The notes beneath the pieces are model-generated. The model saw only the letters and a program-made list of their open reading frames with translations, was not told where the DNA came from and made no database searches. The position numbers and the translations under genes are program-made. A stretch of DNA of 21,161 nt. It comes from a virus. Each line of letters starts with the position of its first letter. Within the stretch, counting starts at the first letter, position 1. The stretch covers positions 1 to 21,161 of the IMG/VR virus record IMGVR_UViG_3300032431_000039; one strand, given 5' to 3'. Of the stretch, positions 6,580-13,953 are shown piece by piece.

Positions 6580-8073
6580 ATGCCCAATAACCCCGCCTCA
6601 AATATTACGATTGTAGATCCTGGGCTTGGCGTCACGACGCCCGCTCAAATGCGCCCCATTGTGATGGGCGTCACCAACGCTGGCACGGCCAACGTGCTCA
6701 ATTTTTACTCGTCTCCGGCCAAGCTTGTCGCCGAGATGGGCTACGGCCCAGCGGTTGAGGATGCTCTGCAAATCCTCGCCTACGCCGGCGGCCCGGTTGG
6801 TTTCGTCAAAACGGCCAATTCGGTGGCAGCCACCAATGGTGCCATCACCAAGTCAGCTGGTGGCCCCACGGTCACGCTTGCTGGCGCGGCTTCATTCGAT
6901 TTCTCGGCCATCGTAGAAATCACTCTCGCCGGCGCGCTTGGGGTTGGCAAATTCCGCTACACTCTGGACGCCTACGCAGGAGATACGCTCGAAGAGCGCA
7001 CCTATTCGGGCACCATCACGATTCCGGCCGGCGGAACCTACCTCATCCCGGGCACCGGCATCACGCTGACGTTCCCGGCTGGCACCTACGTGCTGGCTGA
7101 AACCTACAGCTGGACGAGCAACGTTGCCTCGTTCAACGGCACCGACGTTACCGCGGCACTCACGGCAATCAACGCGAGCCCCCTCGCTTGGCGCTTCCTG
7201 TTGCTCTCGGCGTCGACGCTCACGGGCAACGCGGCTACCACGGCGGCCCTTTTGGCCACGCTCCAGAGTTCGCTCGCCACTCAGGAGGCAAACGAGCGAT
7301 TCCGCGCAGCCATGGCCCCCACGACTGGCGATCGCACGGTGCTACCGGCCGCTGTAGTCACGGCCTACTCGGCCACTGTCGCCAATCGTGAGCTGATCGC
7401 GCACGGCTACGCTCGTTACGTCGGGCAGTTTCAGCTTCCTGGCAGAGCCTACGTTGACCGTCCGGTCGTCGTGAGTTTTGCAGCCCGAGCGGCTGGCTCT
7501 CTGATTTCGACTGACCTCAAGCGCGTCGTCGGAAACGGCCTCAATGACGGCGGCCCGTTGCCTGGCGTCATCAAGCTGTTTTTCGACGAGCGCGTGGACG
7601 CATCGTTGCTCGACGACATTTACATCAGCACGGCGCGGACGTACGACGGCCGGCCCGGTTATTTCATCACTCAGGGCCGCATGAAAATCGCCGCTGGGTC
7701 GGACTTCACCGGCTGGCATCGGCGCATGGTCATGGACGTTGCTTGCGAGACGGCTCACTCGATCGCTGTGACGTTCATCGGGCGCGGCGTTCGCACGAAC
7801 GCGATCGTTGGCACCATCGACGAGCGGGACGCGCTCAGGCTGGAGTCTGAGGTCATCAACGCGGTCAGCTCACAGTTGATCTCGCCTCTCAACGCAGAGG
7901 GATCCGGCGGTCACGTGTCGGGTGTCAGTTACCGCATCGATCGCACGATCAACATTCTGGCAACCGCCACAATCCAGGGCGACCTGGGCATCAGGCCGCT
8001 CGGCTCGGTTGACTACATCCTCACGCGAGTCGGCTACTCGCTCAATGCTGGCGCCGAAACGGCCGGAGTCTAA
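6580..8073 (+). CDS. Contractile tail sheath protein (DUF2586-like)
   Basis: This 497-residue protein is the tail sheath, which surrounds the tube and contracts to drive it into the host. It begins with a short beta region and the PIVMGVTNAGTANVLNFY segment. A glycine-rich beta module follows (residues about 96-181), holding GTGITLTFPAGTYVLAETYS. The conserved sheath core then runs to the end, with GYARYVGQFQLPG near 280, a DDIYISTARTYDGRPGYFITQ-type segment (residues about 345-365), and a C-terminal LGIRPLGSVDYILTRVGY. Length and place (directly ahead of the tube) are as expected. The inserted module is also present in the second fibre protein at 19374. The ribosome site is weak. Confidence 0.85.
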   Translation: MPNNPASNITIVDPGLGVTTPAQMRPIVMGVTNAGTANVLNFYSSPAKLVAEMGYGPAVEDALQILAYAGGPVGFVKTANSVAATNGAITKSAGGPTVTLAGAASFDFSAIVEITLAGALGVGKFRYTLDAYAGDTLEERTYSGTITIPAGGTYLIPGTGITLTFPAGTYVLAETYSWTSNVASFNGTDVTAALTAINASPLAWRFLLLSASTLTGNAATTAALLATLQSSLATQEANERFRAAMAPTTGDRTVLPAAVVTAYSATVANRELIAHGYARYVGQFQLPGRAYVDRPVVVSFAARAAGSLISTDLKRVVGNGLNDGGPLPGVIKLFFDERVDASLLDDIYISTARTYDGRPGYFITQGRMKIAAGSDFTGWHRRMVMDVACETAHSIAVTFIGRGVRTNAIVGTIDERDALRLESEVINAVSSQLISPLNAEGSGGHVSGVSYRIDRTINILATATIQGDLGIRPLGSVDYILTRVGYSLNAGAETAGV

Positions 8074-8075
8074 TC

Positions 8076-8516
8076 ATGGCAACCTATCCCGACAACACCG
8101 GTTTCAAGTCCACATTTTCGCGCTGTGAGCTGACCCTAAACGGCAAAATCTACACTGCCATAACCAACGTCAGTATTGACCAGCCGACGGAGCGCGCTGG
8201 GGTCAAAGGCACCAAGCCTTTCCCCATCGGTCAGACCGCAGGCACCATGGATCTCGGCGAGGGAACCATTACGTTCTCCGATGAGGCCGAGCGCATGCAG
8301 TTCATCAACGACCTCGGCGACGGCTACCGTGAGAAGCTCTGGGGCCTGACCTGGGTCATCAGAAGCGGCACTGAAACGTTCAAGACCGAGTGCGTCGGCT
8401 GCGCGGTGACCGGCAATCCCATCGACCACGGCGAAGGCGCCGACGCTCTTGGCGGAGACATCGCGTTTTCGTTCATGAGCCACAAGATCAACGGCAAGTC
8501 CCCCCACTTGCCTTGA
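8076..8516 (+). CDS. Tail tube protein
   Basis: This 146-residue protein starts at ATG 8076, two bases after the sheath stop, with GGAG at 8065-8068 as ribosome site. It is beta-rich: an N-terminal CELTLNGKIYTAITNVSID hairpin, a PTERAGVKGTKPFPIGQTAG loop region, then strands LGEGTITF, GLTWVI and GGDIAFSFMSHKING. The size and its place directly after the sheath identify it as the inner tube that stacks in hexameric rings. Sequence similarity to a named tube family is not obvious to me, so the call rests on order, size and strand pattern. It is followed by an unusually long gap of 137 bases with hairpins. Confidence 0.82.
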   Translation: MATYPDNTGFKSTFSRCELTLNGKIYTAITNVSIDQPTERAGVKGTKPFPIGQTAGTMDLGEGTITFSDEAERMQFINDLGDGYREKLWGLTWVIRSGTETFKTECVGCAVTGNPIDHGEGADALGGDIAFSFMSHKINGKSPHLP

Positions 8517-8520
8517 ACAT

Positions 8521-8532
8521 GGCCGAAAGGCC
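8521..8532 (+). other. Small GAAA-tetraloop hairpin after the tube gene
   Basis: GGCC-GAAA-GGCC lies four bases after the tube stop codon. The 4-bp GC stem with a GNRA loop is compact but has no T-tract directly behind it, so it may protect the mRNA end or be incidental. Confidence 0.35.
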
Positions 8533-8587
8533 TAGGGAGACTCCGCGCGTTTTCTAACCCTTTTCGTGCCGAGAGACCTGTGCATGG

Positions 8588-8617
8588 AGCCCCGCTGTTT
8601 CGCCATAGTGGGGCTTT
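8588..8617 (+). terminator. Strong hairpin with short U-tract after the tail tube gene
   Basis: AGCCCC (8588-8593) pairs with GGGGCT (8610-8615), extended by GCTGT/ATAGT (with two G-U pairs) to an 11-bp stem, loop TTCGCC at 8599-8604, then TTT to 8617. It lies in the 137-base gap between the tube gene and the tail chaperone gene, the longest non-coding stretch in the window. It resembles the hairpin behind the capsid gene in stem sequence, in the TTTCG at the loop and in having a possible start codon (ATG 8621) just after it. Confidence 0.7.
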
Positions 8618-8653
8618 CGCATGTCCGCCGCTCGCTGTGCTACATTCGGCGCC

Positions 8654-9181
8654 ATGGCGAATATCACTACCAAGCTCCCCAATGGGGTGCTTTTCGAGGC
8701 ACGCAAACCGACCACGGCTGAATGGGATCGCTACGTCGAAAAGATTCGACGCGGTGAAATCAAGGTGGGCCAGCGTGAGCTGGTTCAACTCTGCTCCACA
8801 TCGCACACACCCGAGGAAGCCTCCAAGCTCCTCGCGCGCTACCCCGGTGCAATCAAGCCCATTGCTACTGGGCTAGACGAGCTGGCTCAAGGCCCGGCGT
8901 GGGAGGATGACGCGTTCATTTCGACTGAGGACGGCACGTCGATTGGCGGCGTTCTGTTTCGCGCGCCGACGCTCGAGGAGTGGGAGTCTGTCCAGGAACA
9001 GATGGAGGATCGAGACAAGAAGTGGGGAGAAATCACCCGCATTTTCCTACTCGATTTGACCGATGCGAAAGCCGACGCGACCAAGCTATTTGAAGACTAC
9101 CCGGCGTGCGTCCAGGTCATTGGGCGCGAGGTCGGCAAGTTGGTTGGGCAGGGCATCTCGGTCACTGTAAAAAAAGACTAG
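8654..9181 (+). CDS. Tail assembly chaperone, short form (gpG-like; Mu gp41 position)
   Basis: This 175-residue protein sits between the tube and tape measure genes, the place of tail assembly chaperones, which wrap the tape measure and guide tube assembly. I chose ATG 8654 (MANITTKLPNGVLFEARKPT). The in-frame ATG 8621 would add 11 residues, lies right behind the hairpin and cannot be excluded. The chain is a short beta region and then largely charged helices, with LEEWESVQEQMEDRDKK near residues 105-125. It ends in VKKD at a run of seven A bases that allows a -1 shift into the next frame. The frameshift and gene order are the main support; a sequence family is not recognised. Confidence 0.82.
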   Translation: MANITTKLPNGVLFEARKPTTAEWDRYVEKIRRGEIKVGQRELVQLCSTSHTPEEASKLLARYPGAIKPIATGLDELAQGPAWEDDAFISTEDGTSIGGVLFRAPTLEEWESVQEQMEDRDKKWGEITRIFLLDLTDAKADATKLFEDYPACVQVIGREVGKLVGQGISVTVKKD

Positions 9182-9372
9182 ACCACTGGCGCGCTGTGCG
9201 TGCGGACCGCTACCAGGTGGCGCGCGCACTCCAAGCATTTCGTGATGGCCGTGGGGACATTTGGGATCACACGGGCGCGCTGGTGGTGGCAGACGGCCTG
9301 GACGACATGCGTGTGCTGCGAATGGTGGCTGAGGGCATGGCTGGCGTGAAACGTGGTAAAGGTGTGAGTTAA
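8654..9372 (+). CDS. Tail assembly chaperone, -1 frameshift fusion (GT-like)
   Basis: A -1 slip at 9169-9175 joins 8654-9175 to a second frame that runs from 9175 to a TAA at 9370-9372. The fusion has 174 + 65 = 239 residues. After the shift it reads RLDHWRAVRADRYQVARALQ, then DIWDHTGALVVADGLDDM and a basic end, VKRGKGVS. The second frame has no good start of its own near the junction; ATG 9106 lies inside the first frame. It stops one base into the tape measure ATG. In lambda (G/GT) and in P2 (E/E'), the minority fusion binds the tape measure. The shift is inferred from the slippery sequence, the frame phase and the gene order. Confidence 0.78.
9169..9175 (+). other. Programmed -1 frameshift slippery heptamer A_AAA_AAA
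   Basis: Seven A bases stand in the exact X_XXY_YYZ phase for the zero frame (GTA AAA AAA GAC TAG). Both tRNAs can re-pair after a -1 slip, and the zero-frame stop follows one codon later. A candidate stimulating stem lies 7 bases downstream: CCACTGG (9183-9189) with CCAGGTGG (9213-9220), one G bulged. A competing 9-bp pairing of 9196-9204 with 9221-9229 is also possible. Confidence 0.8.
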
Positions 9373-11099
9373 TGGCCGACTCTGTCGAACTTGTTGTCGA
9401 GCTGAAAGACCGCGTTTCACGGAACTCAAAGGCCGCGGCTCGTTCGCTGGAGATGTTGGCCAGGAAGAGCAAATCGCTAGACAGGACGCTTCAGAGTCAT
9501 CAGTACAGGGCGGCCAAGCGGGCGGCTGAAGACAAGAAAATGTCAAAGGCTTGGCTGGTCGGCATGTCCGCGGCTGGCCTGGCAGCAACGGCGTGGGGAG
9601 CCGGCGTTGCTGCCGCAACATACGTGGCCGCCACGTCTCTGCACAGAGCAGGTATGGAGGCGAGCAAGATGGCGTACGCCTTCAATCTGCTCTCGGATGG
9701 CAACGGCCCGGAGACCATGATGCGCATCACCAAGCTGGCCGCTGGGCTGGGCTTGGAGGTGGGGGAGACCGCTAACAACTATCTAAGGTTGCTGAAGCTC
9801 AATTTCAAACCCGCCGCCGCGGAGGAGATCGTCAAGCTCGGCGCCGACATGCAGGCGCTGGGCGCGAGCGCTGAGCAGGTCTCGCTAATCGTCAAGGCGA
9901 TTGGCCAGGTCAAGGGCAAGGGCAAGCTCCAGATGGAGGAGCTGAGAAACCAAATCGGCGACCACGGCGTCAATACCAGTTTGGTACAGGATCACATTGC
10001 CAAAATAATGGGCATCGATCGCAAAACTGTCGAAGCTGCAATCTCGGCCGGCAAGGTCAACGCCGAGGTTGGTATCCAGGCAATCCAGGCGGCGATCAAG
10101 GAGCAGCTCCACGAATCCAGGGCCGGTGAGGCTGCCGAAAACTTCGTCAAAAACACATTTGCCGGCGATCAAAATCGCATGGCGGCCGAGGCGGAGCATC
10201 TGGGCCTTGGTCTTGGCAACATGTTTCGGATGGGCTTCGAGGACCAGGTCACTCAGGCCAGGAGGCTCCAAAAAGGCGGTATAACTGGCATTTTTGCGGA
10301 GGCTGGATCTTCTGATTTCTTGGACAAGTTTGCCAACAATCCAATGGTTGAAAAGTTGGGTGGTTTCATCGAGAGAATCGGCGCTGGGTTCGCCATGGTT
10401 CTTCCTCAAATCCTGGCGGTGGGCGAGGCGCTTTTCGAGGGCTTTGGTGAGGGGTTCGGGTTCGACGATGAGGCGATGTTTAGCGCCGAGAGCATAGCGG
10501 CGATATTGCGAGACGATGTCGCGCCAGCCATGCGCACAGTCGGGTGGCTGGTCGGGAACATGATCGAGCTGACTGGGTTCCTGGCAGTCGGCCTCGGGTA
10601 CATGGCCATTCAGTCGGTTAATGCCGGAGCTGCAATCCTAAGTGGCATCGGGTCCGCCATAACCTGGCTCTACGAGCTACCTGGAACCATGTTCGACATT
10701 GGCAAGAACGCGATCACTGGGTTCATTGATGGTATAAAAGCCCAGTGGCAGGCGGCAAAGGACACCGTTGCGAGTTTTGCTGACACCATCGTGGCGCAAA
10801 CCAAGAGCGGTTTCGGCATCCATTCGCCGTCCAAAGAATTCGCCTACCTCGGAGAAATGTCGGCACAAGGCTTCCAGGTGGGCCTCGACAAGACAACGCC
10901 GGTTTTGCCTGGCGCGTCTGCCATGGTTGGATCTGACGCGATGAAGGGCGGCGGCGGTTCCAGTTTCGGCAACTTCAGTTTTGCAATTACGGTCAACGGC
11001 GGCGGAGACGCGGAGGAAACCGGTCGCGCTGTTTTCGCGGAATTCGAATCGAATATGACTCGCTTTCTCGGCGGCATGGTTCAGCAGGCTGGCGCATGA
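9372..11099 (+). CDS. Tape measure protein
   Basis: This 575-residue protein sets tail length and is ejected into the host envelope. The N-terminus is a charged coiled-coil region (about 1-60), followed by a hydrophobic Ala/Gly stretch (about 60-90). A segment near 95-260, with NFKPAAAEEI, QMEELRNQIGDHG and KTVEAAISAGKVNAE-like helices, resembles the tape measure N-terminal domain of many phages. A second hydrophobic zone covers about 390-435. The hallmark IHSPSK (from G482) then runs into EFAYLGEMSAQGFQVGLDK. ATG 9372 overlaps the stop of the frameshift product (TAATG). At the usual 0.15 nm per residue the tail would be about 85 nm, short for a myovirus. Confidence 0.92.
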   Translation: MADSVELVVELKDRVSRNSKAAARSLEMLARKSKSLDRTLQSHQYRAAKRAAEDKKMSKAWLVGMSAAGLAATAWGAGVAAATYVAATSLHRAGMEASKMAYAFNLLSDGNGPETMMRITKLAAGLGLEVGETANNYLRLLKLNFKPAAAEEIVKLGADMQALGASAEQVSLIVKAIGQVKGKGKLQMEELRNQIGDHGVNTSLVQDHIAKIMGIDRKTVEAAISAGKVNAEVGIQAIQAAIKEQLHESRAGEAAENFVKNTFAGDQNRMAAEAEHLGLGLGNMFRMGFEDQVTQARRLQKGGITGIFAEAGSSDFLDKFANNPMVEKLGGFIERIGAGFAMVLPQILAVGEALFEGFGEGFGFDDEAMFSAESIAAILRDDVAPAMRTVGWLVGNMIELTGFLAVGLGYMAIQSVNAGAAILSGIGSAITWLYELPGTMFDIGKNAITGFIDGIKAQWQAAKDTVASFADTIVAQTKSGFGIHSPSKEFAYLGEMSAQGFQVGLDKTTPVLPGASAMVGSDAMKGGGGSSFGNFSFAITVNGGGDAEETGRAVFAEFESNMTRFLGGMVQQAGA

Positions 11100-11665
11100 C
11101 TTGGGCAACTGACATCGGTGAAAAAAACAAGGACGACAACGTTACGCCTGGCCCGAGCGAGTGGGATCAACTGCTCATTGCCGGGTCACCATGCCCTGGC
11201 ATCGTGACGGTGGAGCTCTCCCTTTCGGCGGACATCGACAAGAAAAAACCGAAGGGCGTTCGCAAGTCGCAGGCTGTAGATCGCGGGGCGAAGCCGGCGA
11301 AGGCGCGCATCAAAATTCTACTCCAGCCAAGCGAGCTGGCAATCTTCGCAGAGAAAATTGTCCCGCTGCTATTCGCCAAAGGCAAGGACGCGGCGCAAGA
11401 CCCGCTCGAACTCAGCCACCCGGAACTCGAACTCTGGGGTATCAACCTTTTCATCATCGAGGATTTGACCAGCTCACCGCCAGAGCCAGGCGGCCTCAAG
11501 GAAATTACGTTCGCCGCTATGGAGTACGTAGCGCAACCGAAGGCAGTGAAGCCGAGGGGCATAAAAACGGTGGAGGATTTGGCAGAGGCCGTGCAAACCA
11601 ATGTCGTTCCGATCGCGCAAAACCTCGTCGACAAGCTATTCAATGCCGGAAGGTCGCTGTTGTGA
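11096..11665 (+). CDS. Tail/baseplate-associated protein of unknown family
   Basis: This 189-residue protein starts at ATG 11096, overlapping the tape measure stop (ATGA). I do not recognise the family. It is a soluble, mixed alpha/beta chain: a beta segment GIVTVELSLSADIDKKKPKG, a basic stretch RGAKPAKARIKILLQPSEL, a helix EKIVPLLFAKGKDA, then PELELWGINLFIIEDLTS and a final amphipathic helix. In many contractile tails the gene after the tape measure encodes a small protein that links tube and baseplate hub (T4 gp53/gp48-like or LysM-type roles). That is the likeliest role here, by position only. The alternative frame covering the same bases from 11161 is the upstream overhang of the next gene. 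Confidence 0.7.
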   Translation: MTWATDIGEKNKDDNVTPGPSEWDQLLIAGSPCPGIVTVELSLSADIDKKKPKGVRKSQAVDRGAKPAKARIKILLQPSELAIFAEKIVPLLFAKGKDAAQDPLELSHPELELWGINLFIIEDLTSSPPEPGGLKEITFAAMEYVAQPKAVKPRGIKTVEDLAEAVQTNVVPIAQNLVDKLFNAGRSLL

Positions 11666-12333
11666 GCGAGGCCGTAACAGTCACAAGCGCCGGCCAGTCT
11701 CAATACGTGCTGAGCGGCACAATGAGCATCCCGCGAATCGGCGCATGGGTCATCGACGTCACCACTCGTGAGCAACTGGCGTCCGGCGCCGTCGCGATCA
11801 ATGACGGCGAACGTGACTGGCAGGGGTTCTGTACGAAATCAACCGGCGGTGTGTCGGCTGTTTTCACCGCTCGGATTGTTGGCGGCTCTGGCAACCTGAC
11901 CGCCGAACTGGGCCCGGCGCACTGGCAGAGCACGACGCTCGGCGCCGTCCTGGCTTCGACTCTCACTGACGGCGGAGAGCGACTCAGTGGCCTGATTCAG
12001 CCAGCCGTTCAGGCCGTGCCGCTGCCGTTTTGGACGCGCACGACGGGCACGCTTGGCGCCGCCGTGGCTGCCCTTGCTGGCGTCGCTGGCTCTGACTGGC
12101 GAGTGCTCCAGGACGGGAGCGTTTGGCTCGGCACGGGGCGCCCAACGCCAGCAAACCCATTTGATGCGGAGCCACTGCTCATTGATACCGACTTGGCCGT
12201 CGGTCTCATCGTTCTGAGCCCCGAATCGTTTTCGACCATTCCCGGCGATTTGATTTCCGGCCTCGAGGTCCAGTCCGTGCGATACGAACTCAACTCCACG
12301 CTACGCGCGTGGGCCTACGTGGAGCCAGCCTGA
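11662..12333 (+). CDS. Putative baseplate hub protein (gpD/Mu gp44-like), short
   Basis: This 223-residue protein starts at GTG 11662, overlapping the previous stop (GTGA), with a strong ribosome site GGAAGG at 11648-11653. The open frame extends upstream to 11161, but that part is shadow of the preceding gene. The chain is beta-rich: PRIGAWVIDVTTREQLASG, a repeated beta region, the segment SDWRVLQDGSVWLGTGRP at about residues 148-165, and a final IPGDLISGLEVQSVRYELN strand pair, as in the last barrel of hub proteins. Hubs join tube and spike and form trimers. Usual hubs have 300 residues or more, so this one is short. Placement between tape measure and spike supports the call; sequence support is modest. 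Confidence 0.58.
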   Translation: MSEAVTVTSAGQSQYVLSGTMSIPRIGAWVIDVTTREQLASGAVAINDGERDWQGFCTKSTGGVSAVFTARIVGGSGNLTAELGPAHWQSTTLGAVLASTLTDGGERLSGLIQPAVQAVPLPFWTRTTGTLGAAVAALAGVAGSDWRVLQDGSVWLGTGRPTPANPFDAEPLLIDTDLAVGLIVLSPESFSTIPGDLISGLEVQSVRYELNSTLRAWAYVEPA

Positions 12334-12758
12334 TGCCAGCCGAGAGCAAACAACGCCAGACAAAGGTTCCGGCCCCGACAGTGCCTGTCGTCGTGTTGCC
12401 GAGGAGCGCCGCTGCCTACGTGCCGGTGTTTTCGTTTGAGGGACTCAACGCGCCGAGTGTGACTCTCCAGGTTTTCACGGGCTTGAGCGCCAGCTACCGC
12501 GCAACCATCACGGTGGTCGGTCTCAAGTCGACTCGCTCACTCACGGCGGAGGAGATCCTCGGCGGCATCGGCTCACTCAACCCGCCGACGGTCAACGCCA
12601 AAACGGTTGCTCAGTTGCTGGATTTGGCCGTGCGAGCGGTGCTTTCTGCCGCCGAGGATTCCGGCGTAGAAATCACACCGGACGCGCTGTCCGTTGTCTC
12701 GCACGCCGTGAGTTACTCCGTGCGCGGCGCTCTGCTCAAGGCTGGGGTTGACGCCTGA
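12333..12758 (+). CDS. Hypothetical baseplate-region protein
   Basis: This 141-residue protein starts at ATG 12333, overlapping the hub stop (TGATG). The family is not recognised. The N-terminal half is beta-rich and Pro-rich (VPAPTVPVVVLPRSAAAYVP, then SVTLQVFTGLSASYRATI). The C-terminal half is helical, with VAQLLDLAVRAVLSAAEDSG and a second helix at the end. It lies between the presumed hub and the spike in a chain of overlapping genes, so a structural part or an assembly factor of the baseplate is likely. It could be the missing portion of the short hub as a separate chain, but the sequence does not prove this. Confidence 0.65.
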   Translation: MPAESKQRQTKVPAPTVPVVVLPRSAAAYVPVFSFEGLNAPSVTLQVFTGLSASYRATITVVGLKSTRSLTAEEILGGIGSLNPPTVNAKTVAQLLDLAVRAVLSAAEDSGVEITPDALSVVSHAVSYSVRGALLKAGVDA

Positions 12759-13177
12759 TGGCTCCAGATTTGCTGGCGCAATTTATCCGCTGGGTCATGC
12801 GGGACACCAAATATTTGGGCCTGTACTCATGCACCGTGCAAGCGCCTAGCACCGGTGACACCGTGGACGTCATGCCGGACGACGGCGCAATCGCAGGGAC
12901 TGGTTTGCAGTCTGTCCCGGTGCTCTACGGGGCGCCGGACATCAAATCCACGTTCTCACCTGGCGTGAAAATGCTCCTGTTTTTTGCCGGCGGAGATCCT
13001 CGGCAACCGAAGGCCATTGGATTCGGCGGGTCCGCAATTACGACCAGTGTGGGCGGTGGCCTCATGCCGTTTGCGCGGGTCGGCGATACAGTGGCGATTA
13101 CAGCCGCCACAAGCCCAAGCGGCCCGGTCACCGGCACCGGAATCATCATGGGTGGCTCGCAGAAACTGACCGGCTGA
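12758..13177 (+). CDS. Baseplate spike protein (gpV/Mu gp45-like), short form
   Basis: This 139-residue protein has the features of the OB-fold spike base: PVLYG at residues 54-58, a hydrophobic strand KMLLFFAGGDPRQP around 72-84 (D80), and IGFGG. A second part opens with PFARVGDTV (104-112), close to the ARVGD motif of these proteins, and ends in GTGIIMGGSQKLTG. It would sit at the centre of the baseplate and pierce the host envelope. Typical gpV proteins have about 200 residues, with a longer beta-helix tip; that tip and its HxH iron site are not visible here. ATG 12758 overlaps the previous stop (TGATG), and its own stop overlaps the next ATG. Confidence 0.8.
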   Translation: MAPDLLAQFIRWVMRDTKYLGLYSCTVQAPSTGDTVDVMPDDGAIAGTGLQSVPVLYGAPDIKSTFSPGVKMLLFFAGGDPRQPKAIGFGGSAITTSVGGGLMPFARVGDTVAITAATSPSGPVTGTGIIMGGSQKLTG

Positions 13178-13926
13178 TGGCGATCGTATATCTCGGCTCA
13201 CTCTCGCTTGGAGACGCAATCCCGGGGCTCCAGGACGCCCTAGGGGCCGCCGGCGAGGGTCTACGTACCGCGCGCACGGCAGTGGACGGCGCGATTGGCC
13301 AGCTCGGTTCGATGGTCTCTCAAATTCAGGGGCTAGCCGGCGAACTAGAGTCAGCAAAAGACTCGCTCGTCTCGACGGCGCTCGCCCCAGCGCTTGCTGC
13401 CGTCTCCACGGCGCAGGGCCTGCTTAACGACCTCAATAACATCACCAATCCTGGAGACTACGTTGCGGCGCTCCTGTCTCAAATTGACGCCGCTCGCGCC
13501 CTGGTAGCTAGCCTCGTGCCTGACGATTACCTCGGCGACATCATCGACGGCGTCTCCTCCTCGATTGCCGGGCTCCAGTCCCAGGCTCTTGGCTACGTAG
13601 GCCTAGGCGACGATCTGTCCGACTTGACCGACGATGTGGCCGGCGTGCTCGGCAACGTGACCGGCATTCTCGGCACCCTGACCGAGGCGAATGTCGCGAC
13701 GCTCGGCGCTTTGGTGGCGTACTCTGAGATGGCCTCTGCCCTGCTCAATTCGGGCGTGCACGCGTTTGGCTACACTGGGCCCTTGTCGAACCTAGGCGGC
13801 GAACTCGACGCGGCCACGCCGGCCACATCGGTCTCGGGCTCGGCCACCATTGGCGGAGTCATCCTGTTCGCCAAAACCAGCGACGGCGCGACGCTCGCGG
13901 CTCTCAACGATGTGTTTGGCATATGA
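13177..13926 (+). CDS. Unrecognised helical Ala/Gly/Leu-rich protein within the baseplate cluster
   Basis: This 249-residue protein starts at ATG 13177 (TGATG overlap with the spike gene). I recognise no family. Most of it is amphipathic or hydrophobic helix with heptad-like spacing (TARTAVDGAIGQLGSMVSQI, then further such stretches). DDLSDLTDDVAGVLGNVTGI near residue 145 is followed by a hydrophobic run, and the last 40 residues are beta-like (SVSGSATIGGVILFAK). It has few aromatic or charged residues compared with its neighbours. Mu has no gene between spike and gp46 in this place. It could be a second ejected or envelope-penetrating protein, or a trimeric coiled-coil baseplate part. No function is claimed. 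Confidence 0.75.
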   Translation: MAIVYLGSLSLGDAIPGLQDALGAAGEGLRTARTAVDGAIGQLGSMVSQIQGLAGELESAKDSLVSTALAPALAAVSTAQGLLNDLNNITNPGDYVAALLSQIDAARALVASLVPDDYLGDIIDGVSSSIAGLQSQALGYVGLGDDLSDLTDDVAGVLGNVTGILGTLTEANVATLGALVAYSEMASALLNSGVHAFGYTGPLSNLGGELDAATPATSVSGSATIGGVILFAKTSDGATLAALNDVFGI

Positions 13927-13953
13927 TGGCCATTTGCGAGGTACGGTAATCCC

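Noticed and set aside
8615-8653. Possible promoter ahead of the tail chaperone
   Set aside because: TGTGCTACAT loosely resembles an extended -10, but no -35 box is visible; too weak to annotate.
9183-9229. H-type pseudoknot stimulating the frameshift
   Set aside because: The two stems interleave, but no bases are left between the 3' arms and only six in the first loop, too few to span the stems; kept only as alternative foldings.
11161-11661. Upstream extension of the hub frame
   Set aside because: It lies fully inside the preceding gene in another frame, while GTG 11662 has a strong ribosome site and a GTGA overlap.
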